64,000 nt of DNA from positions 109,982 through 173,981 of the forward strand of contig QNQO01008270.1 in assembly GCA_003290165.1 (NCBI GenBank), written 5' to 3'. Position 1 is the stretch's first letter; the number at the start of each line of letters is the position of its first letter. Below the pieces are notes generated by a model. That model searched no databases. It was given only the letters and a program-made list of their open reading frames with translations, and was not told the DNA's origin. The stretch is from Berberis thunbergii (Eukaryota > Streptophyta > Magnoliopsida > Ranunculales > Berberidaceae). Made by a program: the position numbers and the translations under genes. Of the stretch, positions 22,487 through 34,101 are shown piece by piece.

Positions 22487-22680
22487 TCATCTGGTTATGC
22501 AGTGTAGGGCGTATATTAGCTCTCTGGGATGTTCTATTGATCTCACGGTGCTATCTGTTTTCTCCTTCAAATTGAGTTGTTTATCTGACATTCCGATGAA
22601 TTCGTTGAGTCGTCCTTTTTGAATCCAATGCTCGATTTCGTCTTTTAGATTGTAGCACTCTTTGGTATCGTGCCCAAGAT
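22487..22680 (-). pseudogene. Element B gag, C-terminal zinc-knuckle part (split by nested element)
   Basis: The minus strand reads LGHDTKECYNLKDEIEHWIQ then KGRLNEFI. This is the end of a gypsy gag knuckle (normally C-x-x-H-x-D-x-G-H-x-T-x-x-C-x-x-L). The front half, CSFHKD, is on the other side of the nested retrotransposon near 28101-28118. Joining the flanks restores a continuous knuckle region, which locates the insertion site precisely. Confidence 0.82.
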
Positions 22681-24147
22681 TGATATTCACATAATTATTA
22701 CATAATATACCTCCTAACTTATGTTTGTTAGTGTTTCGAATAGTCTATTTTAGTTTAATTATTGTATTTTTGTATTTTTGTAGGATTTGGAGTTTAAATG
22801 ACAAAACTGCATTAGCGTGAAGAATTTGAAAATTCATAGGCAAATGGACGAAATGGAGCGGGAGACACTCAAGCCAAAGAAATAAAATAAAGGAATTTAG
22901 TTTTGAATTTTGGTGGTACAAATAAGTAGTATGGATGAACATAGCCAAACCCACCTTTCAAGGGGTGGGATTCATTTGTTTGCAAATTAGGCTTCCAAAT
23001 TCTATTGGTTTCCAAATTTCATTGGGGTCCAAATTGGATTGGTATTTTCCATTTGTATTGGGTATTGGGATTCTAATTAGGCCCAATGATGGTTTTCTCT
23101 TTACCACAAATACAGCAACAATAGTCAATTTGGACAAGGTTTTGTTTCGGTTTTTAACACAAATAGGACAGCAACCAATTGGGAAGAAGTTTTAGTTTTT
23201 TTTGGCTGGAACAAAAACGCAGCAGCAGAAAAGAAGGTGATGTCAAGCACAACAAAGAAGAACGCAGCAGCAGTGGACACGTAACTGCAGCGACGACACA
23301 GCAGGGCTGTCCAGAACGCAGCAGTGGACGCAACAGCAGTGAAGACGTCGTCCAGCAGGGTGCGCATCGCTAATCAACCACGCGCCGCCATGCCGATGAA
23401 GTTCCACGCCGCAGTTGCTGTCCTCGCCTTCGCCATGTGTCACTAAACTCCATGCAAGGTGAAGAGACAAATTCCTAGTTGTAACGCACTTAATTAGTAT
23501 TTGATTCGTTTTATGCTTTCACGATGAATAATGATGTTTATGATTCTCACTTTTATTTAATATAAAAATTTATGTTGTTTTAGTGACAAAGATTTCATAA
23601 ATTTCTTCGTAGATTATTATTTCGGTGGTTGTCATTTTCTTCTCCATATAAGTTTAGTCATGCTTTTCTTATGTGTGGATTTTTTAATGATCAATTGATT
23701 CCGGTAGGTTAGTTATATGTGATCCTCTTTTATTACGTTATTGTCTTTGAATATATCATAAGTCTAAGATATCACATATGACCAACCTTTGTGCTTTCTA
23801 GAAAAAGTGAAATCTAAAGTCCATTTACATTAGGATATATTAATGCATTAAAGACTATTTTTTCGATTATATTGTTTGGGATGTGAAACACGTAATCGAG
23901 TCATCATAGCGAATCAATACTAGTTGGCGTGTGAAATCTAGGAGGGATTCTTGGAACCTTGTGACTTCTCCAAACTTGATTTTTATTAAACTAAATTTAA
24001 TTTCATATTTTAAAATTGCTAAAATTTCTTACATTTAGTTTCGCGTAGTTTTTCTTCCTTGACCTTGTTTTGTAGATCGTTTTTCCTCGTTGGATCGACA
24101 CCCAATCTTTACTGCAATTGACCGCATGTACTGTTTGGGTGTAACCA
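22681..24147 (+). repeat. Left LTR of element C
   Basis: Starts TGATATTCACATAATTATTA. Shares nearly its entire length with 26648-28095, including the GCAGCAGCAG-rich segment near 23215. The left copy has a short extra GCAGTGGACGCAACAG block near 23320. Confidence 0.9.
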
Positions 24148-24466
24148 ACGATGCCTATGACAATTCCCGAATATACAAGGCGAAGATGAAAGCAGCTCAT
24201 GATAAGAAAATTCTGAGGAAACATTTCAAGCCCAACCAATGAGTCTATCTCTATAACTCACGACTTCATCTTCATCCTGGCAAGCTAAGATCGAGATGGA
24301 CGGGTCCATTCATGGTAAAGCAAGTTTTTCCCAATGGGTTCATAGAAATTGAAGATCCAACAGATGAGAGAGTATTTGGAGTAAATGGACAACATTTGAA
24401 GCACTATGTGGAGCGAGTAGAGGTGCTAGAAGAGATCTCTCTGGTTGCCCCTGTCTACTTGATTTA
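24148..24466 (+). pseudogene. C-terminal integrase remnant of element C
   Basis: The plus strand reads DAYDNSRIYKAKMKAAHDKK, ILRKHFKPNQ, a stop, then SRLHLHPGKLRSRWTGPFMV and VNGQHLKHYVE, ending in UAA. The L-H-P-G-K-L-R-S-R-W-x-G-P-F motif is the chromodomain-less C-terminal tail of gypsy (Athila-type) integrase. Nothing upstream of it remains. Confidence 0.85.
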
Positions 24467-26647
24467 ATGTTCTCCACCCTATCTTTAGTTTAGGTTTTTA
24501 TTTTCTGTTTTTATTTTCTATTTTTATTTTTTTGTTTAGTTTAGGTTTTTAATTTATGTTTTTGTTTTAGTGTTTCAGGTTATTTTAGGTGTTGCTACTG
24601 GATTCACTCAGAAACCCTCATCCCATGTGTTCATTTCTCCCGTCGGTATGATTTTCTTATATTTTGGTGATTGTGAGGACTTTGTCTATTTGAAATTGGT
24701 AAAGCTTCACCATGGTAATATCACTCTAACCCCCTATTTTCTTTTGCCTTCATTTGTCATGATTATTATTTTATACATTGAGGACAATGTTTGGTTTAGG
24801 TTTGGGGGTGTGGTTTAGTCATTTTTGTGTTCTACTCAATCTCCATTGAATACTTAGATGATTACGGTAATTGTGCAAACTCTTTATGAAAATGCATTCG
24901 AAATCTGAACTCTTGGTGAATTTAAAAAAAGAAGTGAAAAAAGGGTTTTGAGTCTTTTTTTATTTTAGAGAATATTTTTGTTGCCTTTAATTTTGAGAAA
25001 ACACATACTAGCACGTGTCACATAGTTATATTAGTAGAAAACATGATATTTGATATTATCCTTATGTTAGATGTACTTCGTGAGACTTTTCAACTCGACT
25101 AATCGTGCACTATAAGCCAAGTCAACATGATTTGAAGTTGATTAGTGAGATATTGAACTAGAAAACCTTAGAATAATAGTGGAGACTTAACCCTTGTGAG
25201 TTTTGAGCCATTCTTTATTTCTTGAGGGTTATTAATTACACTCTGATTTTTTTTGAGTCCGCATTATTTCGTTGATGATCTCATTATTCTTGATTTTCTT
25301 ATTGATTGCTTTAAGAATGACATAAAAATTGAATCTTTACACTAGAACTTCTTACTTTATTTAGTTGAGATTTCCTAGTACTAACTAGAACTTATGAAGT
25401 GATATAGGTGTTTCTTTATTTAAACCATTTTTTAGCCTTTTAGCCTATCCAATAATAAATATCCATTTGCAGCCCTTTGAGCCTTTAAATAGCCTTCTCT
25501 TTGTTATTCCCATTCCCAATACCTACTCCAATCAAGGAGTAATACCTCTATTATTTTATCCTTACCCAGTTTTCTGAGAATATATACGGTGAGATTTATT
25601 TATGGAGTGGGCAAATAAAAAGAATTGAAAATAGATATTTTATGCGCCCTCGAAGTAAAAGTGCTGGATTGTATCAACTAGGAAAAACATACAAAAAAAA
25701 AGTTGAAAAAAAGGGGTTGAACAAAAAAATAAAAGGTTGCAGAAGAAAATTATGAAGAAATAGTTAATGGTGTACAACATTGATTTGTTCTTCAATGCCC
25801 TATGTGTTTATTTAAGGGTGTAAACATTCTCAGGAAATTCTTGTATCATTTTTGTCCATTATTGTTTGCCATAATCCAAGCCCCATTATAACCTAGTAAA
25901 GACCTAATTGATCTTAAGTGAAAGTTGGTTTAATAGATGTGGAGATTGAATAGGCAAGAACTATGGTGTTTGATTGAACATTCTCAAAAGTAATCAATAT
26001 TCCTGTCCATGAGATCATATTCATTTCACTCTTTGAAAATTCCGTTTTTCATGATGATTATATGTGAGACGTTTGCATTTTCCATAATTTATATCATTTT
26101 CCTTACATATAAACTGAGTGCCCAATCTCTGAGTGTTTTATTTCTGAGTGACATGAGAGATTTGTGGTCGAAGCGTACTTTCTAAAGGTTATCTCGTCAC
26201 ATCTTTACTATGAGACGAAGAGTTATGTTGATAAGGTTTCTCACACACACACTTCGAGTTGAGAATGATTATGAAATTTATTTAACCTTTAGATACTATT
26301 AAATTATTGTACTCTATTGAAATACTATTGTGACATTTTTTATTTGTTGTTTTTCTTGAATTTTAAGCAATTAGAAAATTATTCTGAGGAAAATAAAGGA
26401 GAATGTCCATGTTTTTGCATTATGTTTTTAGAAAATAGATTTTGTACTATTGAGTCAGTAATGTTTGGGGTAACATTTCTGGAAACCTTCACGAGACTAT
26501 AACTCGTCCACTAGAGGTAATCTAGAGGTTTAAAGCCTTATTGCACGTTAAGGTAAGTGCAACCGTGATTCCTACAAAAGTGAGTTAGGATTTTATTCTT
26601 AATTTTGTTTTGCTCGAGGACTAGCAAAATGTAGGCTTGGGGGTATT
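24467..26647 (+). other. Element C 3' non-coding region with polypurine tract
   Basis: No intact ORF. TTGAGGACAATGTTTGGTTT with GGTTTGGGGGTG (24777-24812) and the final GGCTTGGGGGTATT (about 26634-26647) are purine-rich sites typical of the long spacer before the 3' LTR in Athila-like elements. No env-like ORF is recognisable. Confidence 0.55.
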
Positions 26648-28095
26648 TGATATTCACATAATTATTACATAATATACCTCCTAACTTATGTTTGTTAGTG
26701 TTTCGAATAGTGTATTTTAGTTTAATTATTCTATTTTTGTAGGATTTGGAGTTTAAATGACAAAAGTGCATTAGCGTGGCGAATTTGGAAATTCATAGGC
26801 AAATGGACGAAATAGAGCGGGAGACACTCAAGCCAAAGAAATAAAATAAAAGAATTTAGTTTTGAATTTTGGTGGTGCAAATAAGTAGTATGGATGAACA
26901 TAGCCAAACCCACCTTTCAAGGGGTGGGACTCATTTGTTTGTAAATTAAGCTTCCAAATTCTATTGGGTTTCCAAATTCCATTGGGGTCCAAATTGGATT
27001 GGGTTTTTCCATTTGTATTGGGTATTGGGTTTCTATTTAGGCCCAATGATGGTTTTCTTTTTACCACAAATACAACAACAATAGTCAATTTGGACAAGGT
27101 TTTTGTTTTGGTTTTTAACACAAATAGGACAACAACCAATTGGGAGGAAGTTTTAGTTTTTTTGGCTAGAACAAAAACGCAGCAGCAGAGGAGAAGGTGA
27201 TGTCTAGCACAGCAAAGAAGAACACAGCAGCAGTGGACACGCTGCGGCAGCGACGATGCAGCAGGGCTGTCCAAAACGCAGCAGCAGCGAAGACGTCGTC
27301 CAACAGGGTGCGCATCGCTAATCAACCACGCGCCGCCATGCTGATGATGCTCCACGCCGCTGTTGTTGTCCTCACCTTCGCCATGTATCACTAAACTCCA
27401 CGCAAGGTGAAGAGACGAACTCCTAGACGTAACACACTTAATTAGTATTTGATTCGTTTTATGCTTTCACGATGAATAATGGTGTTTATGATTCTCACTT
27501 TTATTTAATATAAAAATTTATGTTATTTTAGTGACAAAGATTTCATAAATTTCTTCGTAGATTATTATTCCGGTGGTTGTCATTTTCTTCTCCATATAAG
27601 TTTAGTCACGTTTTTCTTATGTGTGGATTTTTAAAGGATCAATTGATTCCGGTAGGTTAGTTATATGTGATCGTCTTTTATTACGTTATTGTCTCCGAAT
27701 ATAACGTAAGTCTAGGTTATCACATATGACCAACCTTTGTGCTTTCTAGAAAAAGTGAAATCTAAAATCCATTTACATTAGGATATATTAATGCATTAAA
27801 GACTATTTTTTCGATTATATTGTTTGGGATGTGAAACACGTAATCGAGTCATCATAGCGAATCAATACTAGTTGGCGCGTGAAATGTAGGAGGGATTCTT
27901 GGAGCCTTGTGACTTCTCCAAACTTGATTTTTGTTAAACTAAATTTAATTTCATAATTTAAAATTGCTAAATTTCTTACATTTAGTTTCGCGTTGTTTTT
28001 CTTCCTTGACCTTGTTTTGTAGATCGTTTTTCCTTGTGGGACCGACACCCCAATCTTTACTGCAATTGACCGCGTGTACTGTTTGGGCGTGATCA
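26648..28095 (+). repeat. Right LTR of element C
   Basis: Starts TGATATTCAC directly after the purine tract and ends GTGATCA. Large ORFs in it (for example minus strand 26828-27391) are only reading-frame accidents in a GCAGCAG-rich stretch. Confidence 0.9.
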
Positions 28096-28100
28096 ATGAT

Positions 28101-29457
28101 CCTTATGGAAGGAACATTATTTGTTTTTATCTCTTCTTTCCCGGTCTCCTTTCATCCTAAGCGGCCAGTTGTTGTTAGCCCATTTTGCTATGTGTTTTAC
28201 TATATTGGCTCGATTTGTTTTCAGGGTTATATATGGTTTGTAGGTCTTCTTCATCACGCTTGTTACCCGCTCGTGTCGAGGCCACGCTGATTGTAACTTC
28301 TCGGATTCTTGTTGTTTCAAATAAATCCTTCCGCCATTCCGATGTTTCTTCAATTGGATGCTATCCTCCCGTTGTCCGTCATCCCATCATTTTTTCTTCA
28401 TTTTTCTCCCGTTTCCTTGAAAGACTCTCTTTCTTGGTCATTATTCCTCCTGACCGCCTTCATCTCCTCGAGAGAGATGTGTTTTTGAGCCATTTTCAAT
28501 AAGACCGCCATGCCTTTTGGAGGTTCCAAATTAAGAGCATCAAAGAAGGAGTCTCTCTTCGGTCTGGCGATGAAGGTCGCAGCAGCTGTGTCGTCACTAC
28601 ATCCCTCGATCATCGTCAGTTCATCAATGAAACGAGTGACGTATTCCCGTATTGTTTCCTTGGGCTTTTGCTTGATATGAAGAAGGTAGTGTGGTCATTT
28701 CCTTATCCGCTGGCTCTCGATGAATTTGATGATAAAGGCGGTGGCTAACACTTGGAACGAATCTATCGACCTCGGTGGAAAGTTGTTGAACCAATTCATC
28801 GTTGTGGAGGTGAGGCTGGTCAAAAATGTTTTGCATAAGATCGACTCCGTGGTTTCCTTCAGGGCCCTCATGTGGTGGAAGTGTCTCAGATGATTGGTTG
28901 GGTCAGTAATACCATCATATACGTTGAACTTTGATGGAGTGAACTTTTTTGGCATTGCCATTTTCATGAGGGCATCGAAGAATGGTGGCTTGGCTAACTC
29001 GTATAGTATGTCGGGATCCATGACTCCTATTCTGAGCGAGATTTCAGCAAGTATTCCGTCACACTGTGGAGACTTGCCTTGGGAGAGCTCATTGCTTTCG
29101 AAGTTTCCCTGTTGGAGTTCTGCTTGGACTTTGTCACTCCCTTGTGTTCTGTTGGCGGAGTTGTTGGAGCGGTGCCTGAACAGGGTTAATTGGCTGGATG
29201 TGCTCCTGGGTGATTTTTTTCAGCATTTTTGTCATGTAGTTCATTTGGCTCATAAGCAGGTCTACCCGAGGATCCGTGGTAGCGTCACCAGATATTTGGG
29301 TTGTCTGGGCTATTGCATGCTGTGGATTCGAATATTCGGGCGCAATCGTTTTGATTATTCGGGCTGCATATTGTTCGTGAGTTGTTTGTGATGCATTGTT
29401 ACTAGTAGAAGAGTTATTGTTGTCATCACTGTGTTGAAGATCTGTAGGGTTTGTCAT
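28101..29457 (-). pseudogene. Element B gag, N-terminal and core part
   Basis: The minus strand starts MTNPTDLQHSDDNNNSSTSN (29457) and continues with a Q-rich segment, then KKFTPSKFNVYDGITDPTNH, LRHFHHMRALKETTESILCK and WFNNFPPRSIDSFQ, which are the gypsy gag core. It continues past 28.5 kb (a basic KGDRERRDKNK run) to the half knuckle CSFHKD at 28101. Several frame changes and one in-frame stop in the basic run interrupt it. The same family of gag lies at 7789-8410. Confidence 0.8.
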
Positions 29458-29557
29458 TTGTTCTGACAGCTTGTTGATTTTCTATAAGATTGTGGTGAGC
29501 TTTGTGGATCTTATTTTTAGAAAAGAAATTCGTCGTTCCCCACGGACAGTGCCAAAC

Positions 29558-30123
29558 TGATGCGTCCAAATCCTGTCGTCTTGTGAGTTTGACCTACAAA
29601 ACAGATGTTAGATTGCAAATGACCACCTTTTTGGTGGACGAAGACACTCCGATGCTTAAGTTAGTAACTTTGTTTGAAGAATGAAGTAAATCTGGACAAA
29701 ACTCAGTTAAAGTTGCATACCTGTGTTTAATGTTCCTTTTACCTTTTATTATGGTTGTGGTTAATTCTCTGCGTGACTTAAGCATGTGGCCCAATGGAGG
29801 GAGATGTTTCTTGTAACAATATTCTCCTTAATGGAGATGCATCCGTGGAGGCGTAACTCCCTTCACGACTCTTTTTGGTGCAACGTTCCTCTTCTTTACG
29901 AGAAAACTCATGTCGGTCATGGATTTGGGATCTGATTCGTTTGGGTCTGGATTCAGGCTTTGATTAAATCTTCTCGTTAGTGGGCCTTGTCTGGCCCTCT
30001 GTGATTGGCTCTGTTATTCTTGGGTTTTACGAGCTGGCAATAGATGAGGCCCCATATCCTTGTGATGGATGTTCTCTGCCACGTGTATGGTCGTGATGAT
30101 CGGTGTATTTTGATGTATCATCA
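29558..30123 (-). repeat. Right LTR of element B (5' LTR on minus strand)
   Basis: TGATGCGTCC to GTATCATCA, followed by the TSD GAATC. The flanking plus-strand sequence CAGTGCCAAAC is the complement of a primer-site-like GTTTGGCACTG. Confidence 0.88.
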
Positions 30124-30128
30124 GAATC

Positions 30129-31269
30129 TATGGATGATGATTTCCACAAATATGATTTTCACAAATACAAGTTTTGTTTTCTATCCAGGTAACAATATAG
30201 AAAAATTAGTATACGTTGATGTGCATGCAATTATTGAATCTAAAATACATAATGGTATAATCACTCACAATCTCATCGTTTTACGGTTATTTTTATATAT
30301 TAAAATAAGTGGGGATGGGGAGATTGTTAGTAGTTTAATAAAAGGTAATGACTACCTCGCACCACCACTTCCTCTCTCTCACACCACCAAAGCAAATTTT
30401 TTTTACTTTCTCACACCACCAATAAATAAGTTAAAACCTCAAAAACTCAAAAGTCAATCAAAAAATTTGCACTCAAAACCCATTCAAACGGTCTCTCTCC
30501 CTCCTTCAATCTCTTGCACTCCCTATTGCGGTTCGTCCCACACTCAACAACCAACTTCACATCCTCGCAAGGTTGTGTCCTCCTCTTCTTCCCTATTTCT
30601 TCCTCTTCACATTGGCCCTAAAATCGTGGGATTCATCTATCTCTCTAAGCCTCAAAAGTATGATGACCCTGAAATTGAAGAATCAGAGCTCCAAGAAGTG
30701 ACTAAAAAAAACTATAGCAGAACATGAAAATGATATCCCCGATAAAAATCAGTCTGTTGAAGAAGAAAAAACTTGGGGCTTTAGTTTCAAAAGCTTATGA
30801 AGCTTACCTACCAAACGCTCAGAGATCCACTAGACGTAGGAAAGAGAACAAGAAGTACATCGAACATATTCCACAACAAAGAAAAATGTAAGGCCTCCCC
30901 TTTCCAAATTTTGAATCGCTAGGAAAAACTTTCCCTCTTGAGATATTATATTTGAGTTTTCTATTTTACTTTTTTTTTCATTAATATAAAGTTTAATGGG
31001 TCCTTAAAACCTTGTTTTCTTTAAAAAAAAAGGTAAAAATAAATAAAGTATGAATTTGCCTGGCCTCATGGAAACAATGGACACTTTTGTGTAAGCACAC
31101 AATGACTTGGGTGACATTGTAGCAAAGTTGCTCTGGATTCAAGTATTACACAGAGAATGTAGCAATAACTGGTTACCTACTGCTGCAGGTTGCTTCTGTC
31201 ATAGCACCTTTTGTCACATGCTTAAATCCAAACTTTATTTAACAATTTTTTTGGAAAGTGAGCAGGTTA
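30129..31269 (+). other. Unidentified gene fragment and flanking intergenic sequence
   Basis: A plus-strand frame to 30727 ends VVSSSSSLFLPLHIGPKIVG, then SKPQKYDDPEIEESELQEV. After a one-base shift it continues AEHENDIPDKNQSVEEEKTW and GFSFKSL. The acidic run followed by W-G-F-S-F-K-S-L looks like genuine protein. I do not recognise it. The rest to 31269 is AT-rich. Confidence 0.35.
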
Positions 31270-32480
31270 TTAGGATTCCCAAACCTTAAAATGACAAGCG
31301 TTGTTGGTTTTTCTGAAGTGATGTTGGATGTTTTCTTCAAGTTGTTGAAGTTCTATCTTGATTCTGTATATAACATGCCTTAGATCCCATGGTGGTTCCT
31401 GGTCCTTCGTGAATTGAGCATACACAGTTTTGAAATCTATACTTATCTCCAGTTTATTAGTTCCGTGCAATTTATCTAATTTCATACCTGCCTCTACTCC
31501 TTGTAACTCATGTTTATTAATTGAATGTTCGTGTGTAATCCCCTATGCAAAGTGAAATTGCATCTCCTTTTTAGTCACAAATGCTCTATACCCTCATCTA
31601 ATTCCTCGCAATGAGCCATCAGAGTTGAGCTTGTGCCATCCTTGTGTTGGATTTTTCCAAGCACACCTTATTGGATTTGGTAATTGGAACTCCATTTGCA
31701 TACTCCATCTACTAAACAACTCTCTGTTGCTGGAGTTGTCTTTTAACTTGCTATCCGATTCAATGAACTTAAGCTTTACATATTCATATATGTATGTTTC
31801 ATCAGTTCAATACCCCCTATATGTGACTGTTGATATACCCTCCTGTTGTGTTCAACCCACAAGTGATACACTGTTACATTAAGTGCAACCCTCTTCAATT
31901 TGCTCCCGAGGGTGCTGCCCCTAAAGTTTTGTATACACCATTCTAGTTCATGTTCCCAATCTTGTATATAACCAAGATAGAACAAGATATAATTCCATAC
32001 AACTTTGCATATGTGCATGCAAAGAACATGTGAGATTCAGTTTCAGCCTCTTGATAGCACAATGAGCACGTATCATCCTGAACCGTCCGCCATCTATTTA
32101 GTTTTGAAAAAGTTGTCAGTGCACCGTTTGCAAACAACCATATAAAAAAATTGTGTCTAGGTATGCTACCCATAAACCAGAGTATAGAGTCCCAGTTGAC
32201 TGTGCGATTCATGTGCCTAAGAGCTTCATAAGTATGCTTCATATGATAGTTACCAGTCGGCCCTGCACACCACACTATCTCATTTTCCTGGTTAATTTCA
32301 AGATCTATATCTTCCAAATAACTCATTATCTCATTTACGAACGGGCTAGCCCCTTGGGAAAGTCTCCAATAACCATCATTGATGATAACTCTGACCTTAG
32401 CATTCATATTAAGAACAGAATCATAACAGAGTTCTTGTGGGAAACGGCTCATCAACACTCCAAGAGGGTGCCAAGGATCC
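31270..32480 (-). pseudogene. LINE (non-LTR) fragment: RT zinc-binding domain and RNase H
   Basis: The minus strand, 5' to 3', has IVWCAGPTGNYHMKHTYEAL, SILWFMGSIPRHNFFIWLFA and CSLCYQEAETESHMFFAC (zf-RVT domain). Then come LKRVALNVTVYHLWVEHNRR, an RNase H start WKNPTQGWHKLNSDGSLRGI, and an RNase H end LEISIDFKTVYAQFTKDQEP. This order is the C-terminal third of plant L1-type ORF2. Frames change at least twice and one UGA interrupts RNase H. The endonuclease and reverse transcriptase core are absent, as in a 5'-truncated copy. Confidence 0.82.
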
Positions 32481-32952
32481 TTCTAAAAAAATGAGTATTT
32501 TCTCCATTGCCAATAGAGTGAAGCAATAGTGATGAAGCTTTACCTTTGCAATCCAGAATTTTCCGCCAACGCGAATTAAGATCGAGTACAGGACATCTTC
32601 GACTCACTGACTCAAACCTATTGTCCAATCCTACTCATCAGAATCGGGAGGTACCTATGATAGAAGGAGCCTATCTAGTCTTTCACAATAAAGCAATAGA
32701 CAGAACTTCCATGAAGCGGCTGATTAGCAGAGCGAATCAAATTGTATTACTAACTTTGTTGCTATAGTCGAGGGGGTAAATCTAAGGAAGAACTGGTGGC
32801 GAAGGAAGGAAATAACTTCTTCCTTGAATAGTTCTTTCAGAAAATTCATCTGATTGGTGATGCTCAAATGATCCCTTCTCATAATTGAAAATGGACATAA
32901 CTTATTCTGGTTTGGTCCGGTGTGAAATGAACTTATAATCATGGAATCGACA
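32481..32952. other. Possible organelle-derived sequence, unassigned
   Basis: Relatively GC-balanced sequence lying between a LINE fragment and an rpoB piece. It has the look of plant mitochondrial non-coding DNA (for example TATCATAGGTACCTCCCGAT on the minus strand), but I cannot assign a gene. Confidence 0.25.
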
Positions 32953-33024
32953 GGACTATGCAATATTTGATTGATCACTATTCTGTATATTCCATTTACT
33001 ATAAAAGTTCCCATGGAGTTCATT
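32953..33024 (-). pseudogene. rpoB: Plastid rpoB fragment (organelle DNA in nucleus)
   Basis: The minus strand encodes [20 protein letters not shown] then LHSP, the fork-loop region of the plastid RNA polymerase beta subunit, which reads MNS(L/M)[17 protein letters not shown] in land plants. Homology stops abruptly at both sides. About 72 bp only. Confidence 0.8.
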
Positions 33025-33127
33025 AGAGGTTCTAGTAAGAATCTTAGGTTTCAATCGAATCATAGGATCTCAACAAGAGAATTCCTAGCAATTAGAAACA
33101 AAAAGAATATATGCTAATCCTCACTAC

Positions 33128-33161
33128 GCATCCATGGCTGAATGGTTAAAACGCCTAACTC
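33128..33161 (+). pseudogene. trnI-CAU: 5' half of plastid trnI-CAU
   Basis: GCATCCATGGCTGAATGGTT followed by AAAACGCCTAACTC matches the acceptor stem, D arm and start of the anticodon arm of plastid tRNA-Ile(CAU) with two or three changes. The sequence then diverges, so no complete tRNA can form. Confidence 0.7.
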
Positions 33162-33173
33162 TTTCAATCTTTT

Positions 33174-33225
33174 GCCCATTGCAGAAAATTCCCCACTGTC
33201 ACCTCCCATAGAAGTCAGGGTTGTA
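33174..33225 (-). pseudogene. Small organellar SSU rRNA fragment
   Basis: GCCCATTGCAGAAAATTCCC and CACTGTCACCTCCCATAGAA with GTC resemble the reverse complement of the conserved 16S region around the AATTCCCCACTGCTGCCTCC stretch, with several changes. About 50 bp. Either a plastid or a mitochondrial source is possible. Confidence 0.6.
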
Positions 33226-34101
33226 GAAGATATCGTGAGACAACCAGAGTCAGAGGGTAAAATACGAGGTATACATGATGTTTCCTTAGGCTTATCCATC
33301 TTTTCCATTAATTCTTGCTTAGTTGTAATCTTAGTTCTATTAATTGGTGCCAAAATGTTTCTAATTATTTGGTTTGATTTGAAGAAAAATTGTTTGAGAA
33401 AAATAGCTTGAAGATGCCAGAAGAAGATTGAAAGAACCCGATTGAGACAAAATGGAGACAACCTTAGAGAAGATGGAGAAGCATTGGAAGAGAAAATGTA
33501 GAGGATGAAGTTGATGATGACAAAATTTATGTCAGGCATGAAAGAGGCTAAAAGACACCCACAAGGAGTGACTGCTAGCCTCCAAACAACACCACCGCCA
33601 CCCAAAGCGCCGCAGGGGTCCTCAATCAGCACTGTTGTTGGCAGCGCGCCCACTGGACAGCTTGTCGTCTAGGTGGATCGAGCCCTTCGGACTCTGATCT
33701 CCTCTATTGATCGATTCCCCATCCCCTTCCGTCATTCCCCAAATCCTCTCCAGCGTTTGTTCCCAACTCACGACACCCTCCCTTGCCCCAGGCATCCCCT
33801 CTATCACCACCACCAATCACCCACGCTCCTCCTCAGTCAATCGAAACTTTCCCCTCCCTAGTCGATTGGTTCACCTCAATTGATTGTATCTCTCTCACAT
33901 GTCGATCGGCTCACCCAAATCAATTTCTCTCAGGCGGTGGCGTACCCACTGGTCAGCCTCCCATCCAGTTTGCTCGACAACCCTCAAACCAAGTCGATCG
34001 ACTTTCCCTCACATAGGGTGATCGCCGCTCCTCTGCACACGGTGATCGATTCCTCCATTACTCCAACGTCTCGTATAACCTGCCACCCCCATCGTCCAAC
34101 A
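33226..34101. other. Unassigned stretch with host-like low-complexity sequence
   Basis: Frames on both strands from 33600 to 34100 are Pro/Ser/His-rich without family resemblance. I see no gene. Confidence 0.3.

Larger units (their letters stand above)
22681..28095 (+). mobile_element. Nested gypsy LTR element (element C), Athila-like, internally deleted
   Basis: LTRs of about 1.45 kb (22681-24147 and 26648-28095) begin TGATATTCAC and end CCA or TCA. It sits in the gag zinc knuckle of element B, flanked by AAGAT (22676-22680) and ATGAT (28096-28100). The left LTR abuts the C-terminal part of an integrase directly, with no primer site, gag, protease or RT, so a large internal deletion has occurred. 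A purine-rich GGCTTGGGGGTATT lies before the right LTR. The LTRs look much more alike than those of element B, in keeping with a later insertion. Confidence 0.87.
17355..30123 (-). mobile_element. Non-autonomous gypsy-type LTR retrotransposon (element B), with perfect TSD
   Basis: LTRs of about 565 bp (17355-17917 and 29558-30123) start TGATGCGTCC. The insertion is flanked by the identical 5-mer GAATC (17350-17354 and 30124-30128). Minus-strand gag lies next to the right LTR and follows the primer-site-like TTTGGCACTG, so the right LTR is 5'. Without the nested element (22681-28095) the body is about 7.3 kb. It has gag and a long antisense ORF but no protease, reverse transcriptase, RNase H or integrase, so it would need proteins in trans. 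Confidence 0.88.

Noticed and set aside
26828..27391. A 187-codon minus-strand ORF
   Set aside because: It lies inside an LTR, and the other LTR copy does not keep the frame.
31270..32480. Host RNase H gene
   Set aside because: The zf-RVT domain directly upstream and the frame breaks show that it is a LINE tail.
33128..33161. Functional tRNA gene
   Set aside because: Only the 5' half of the tRNA is present; there is no anticodon arm closure, T arm or 3' acceptor.
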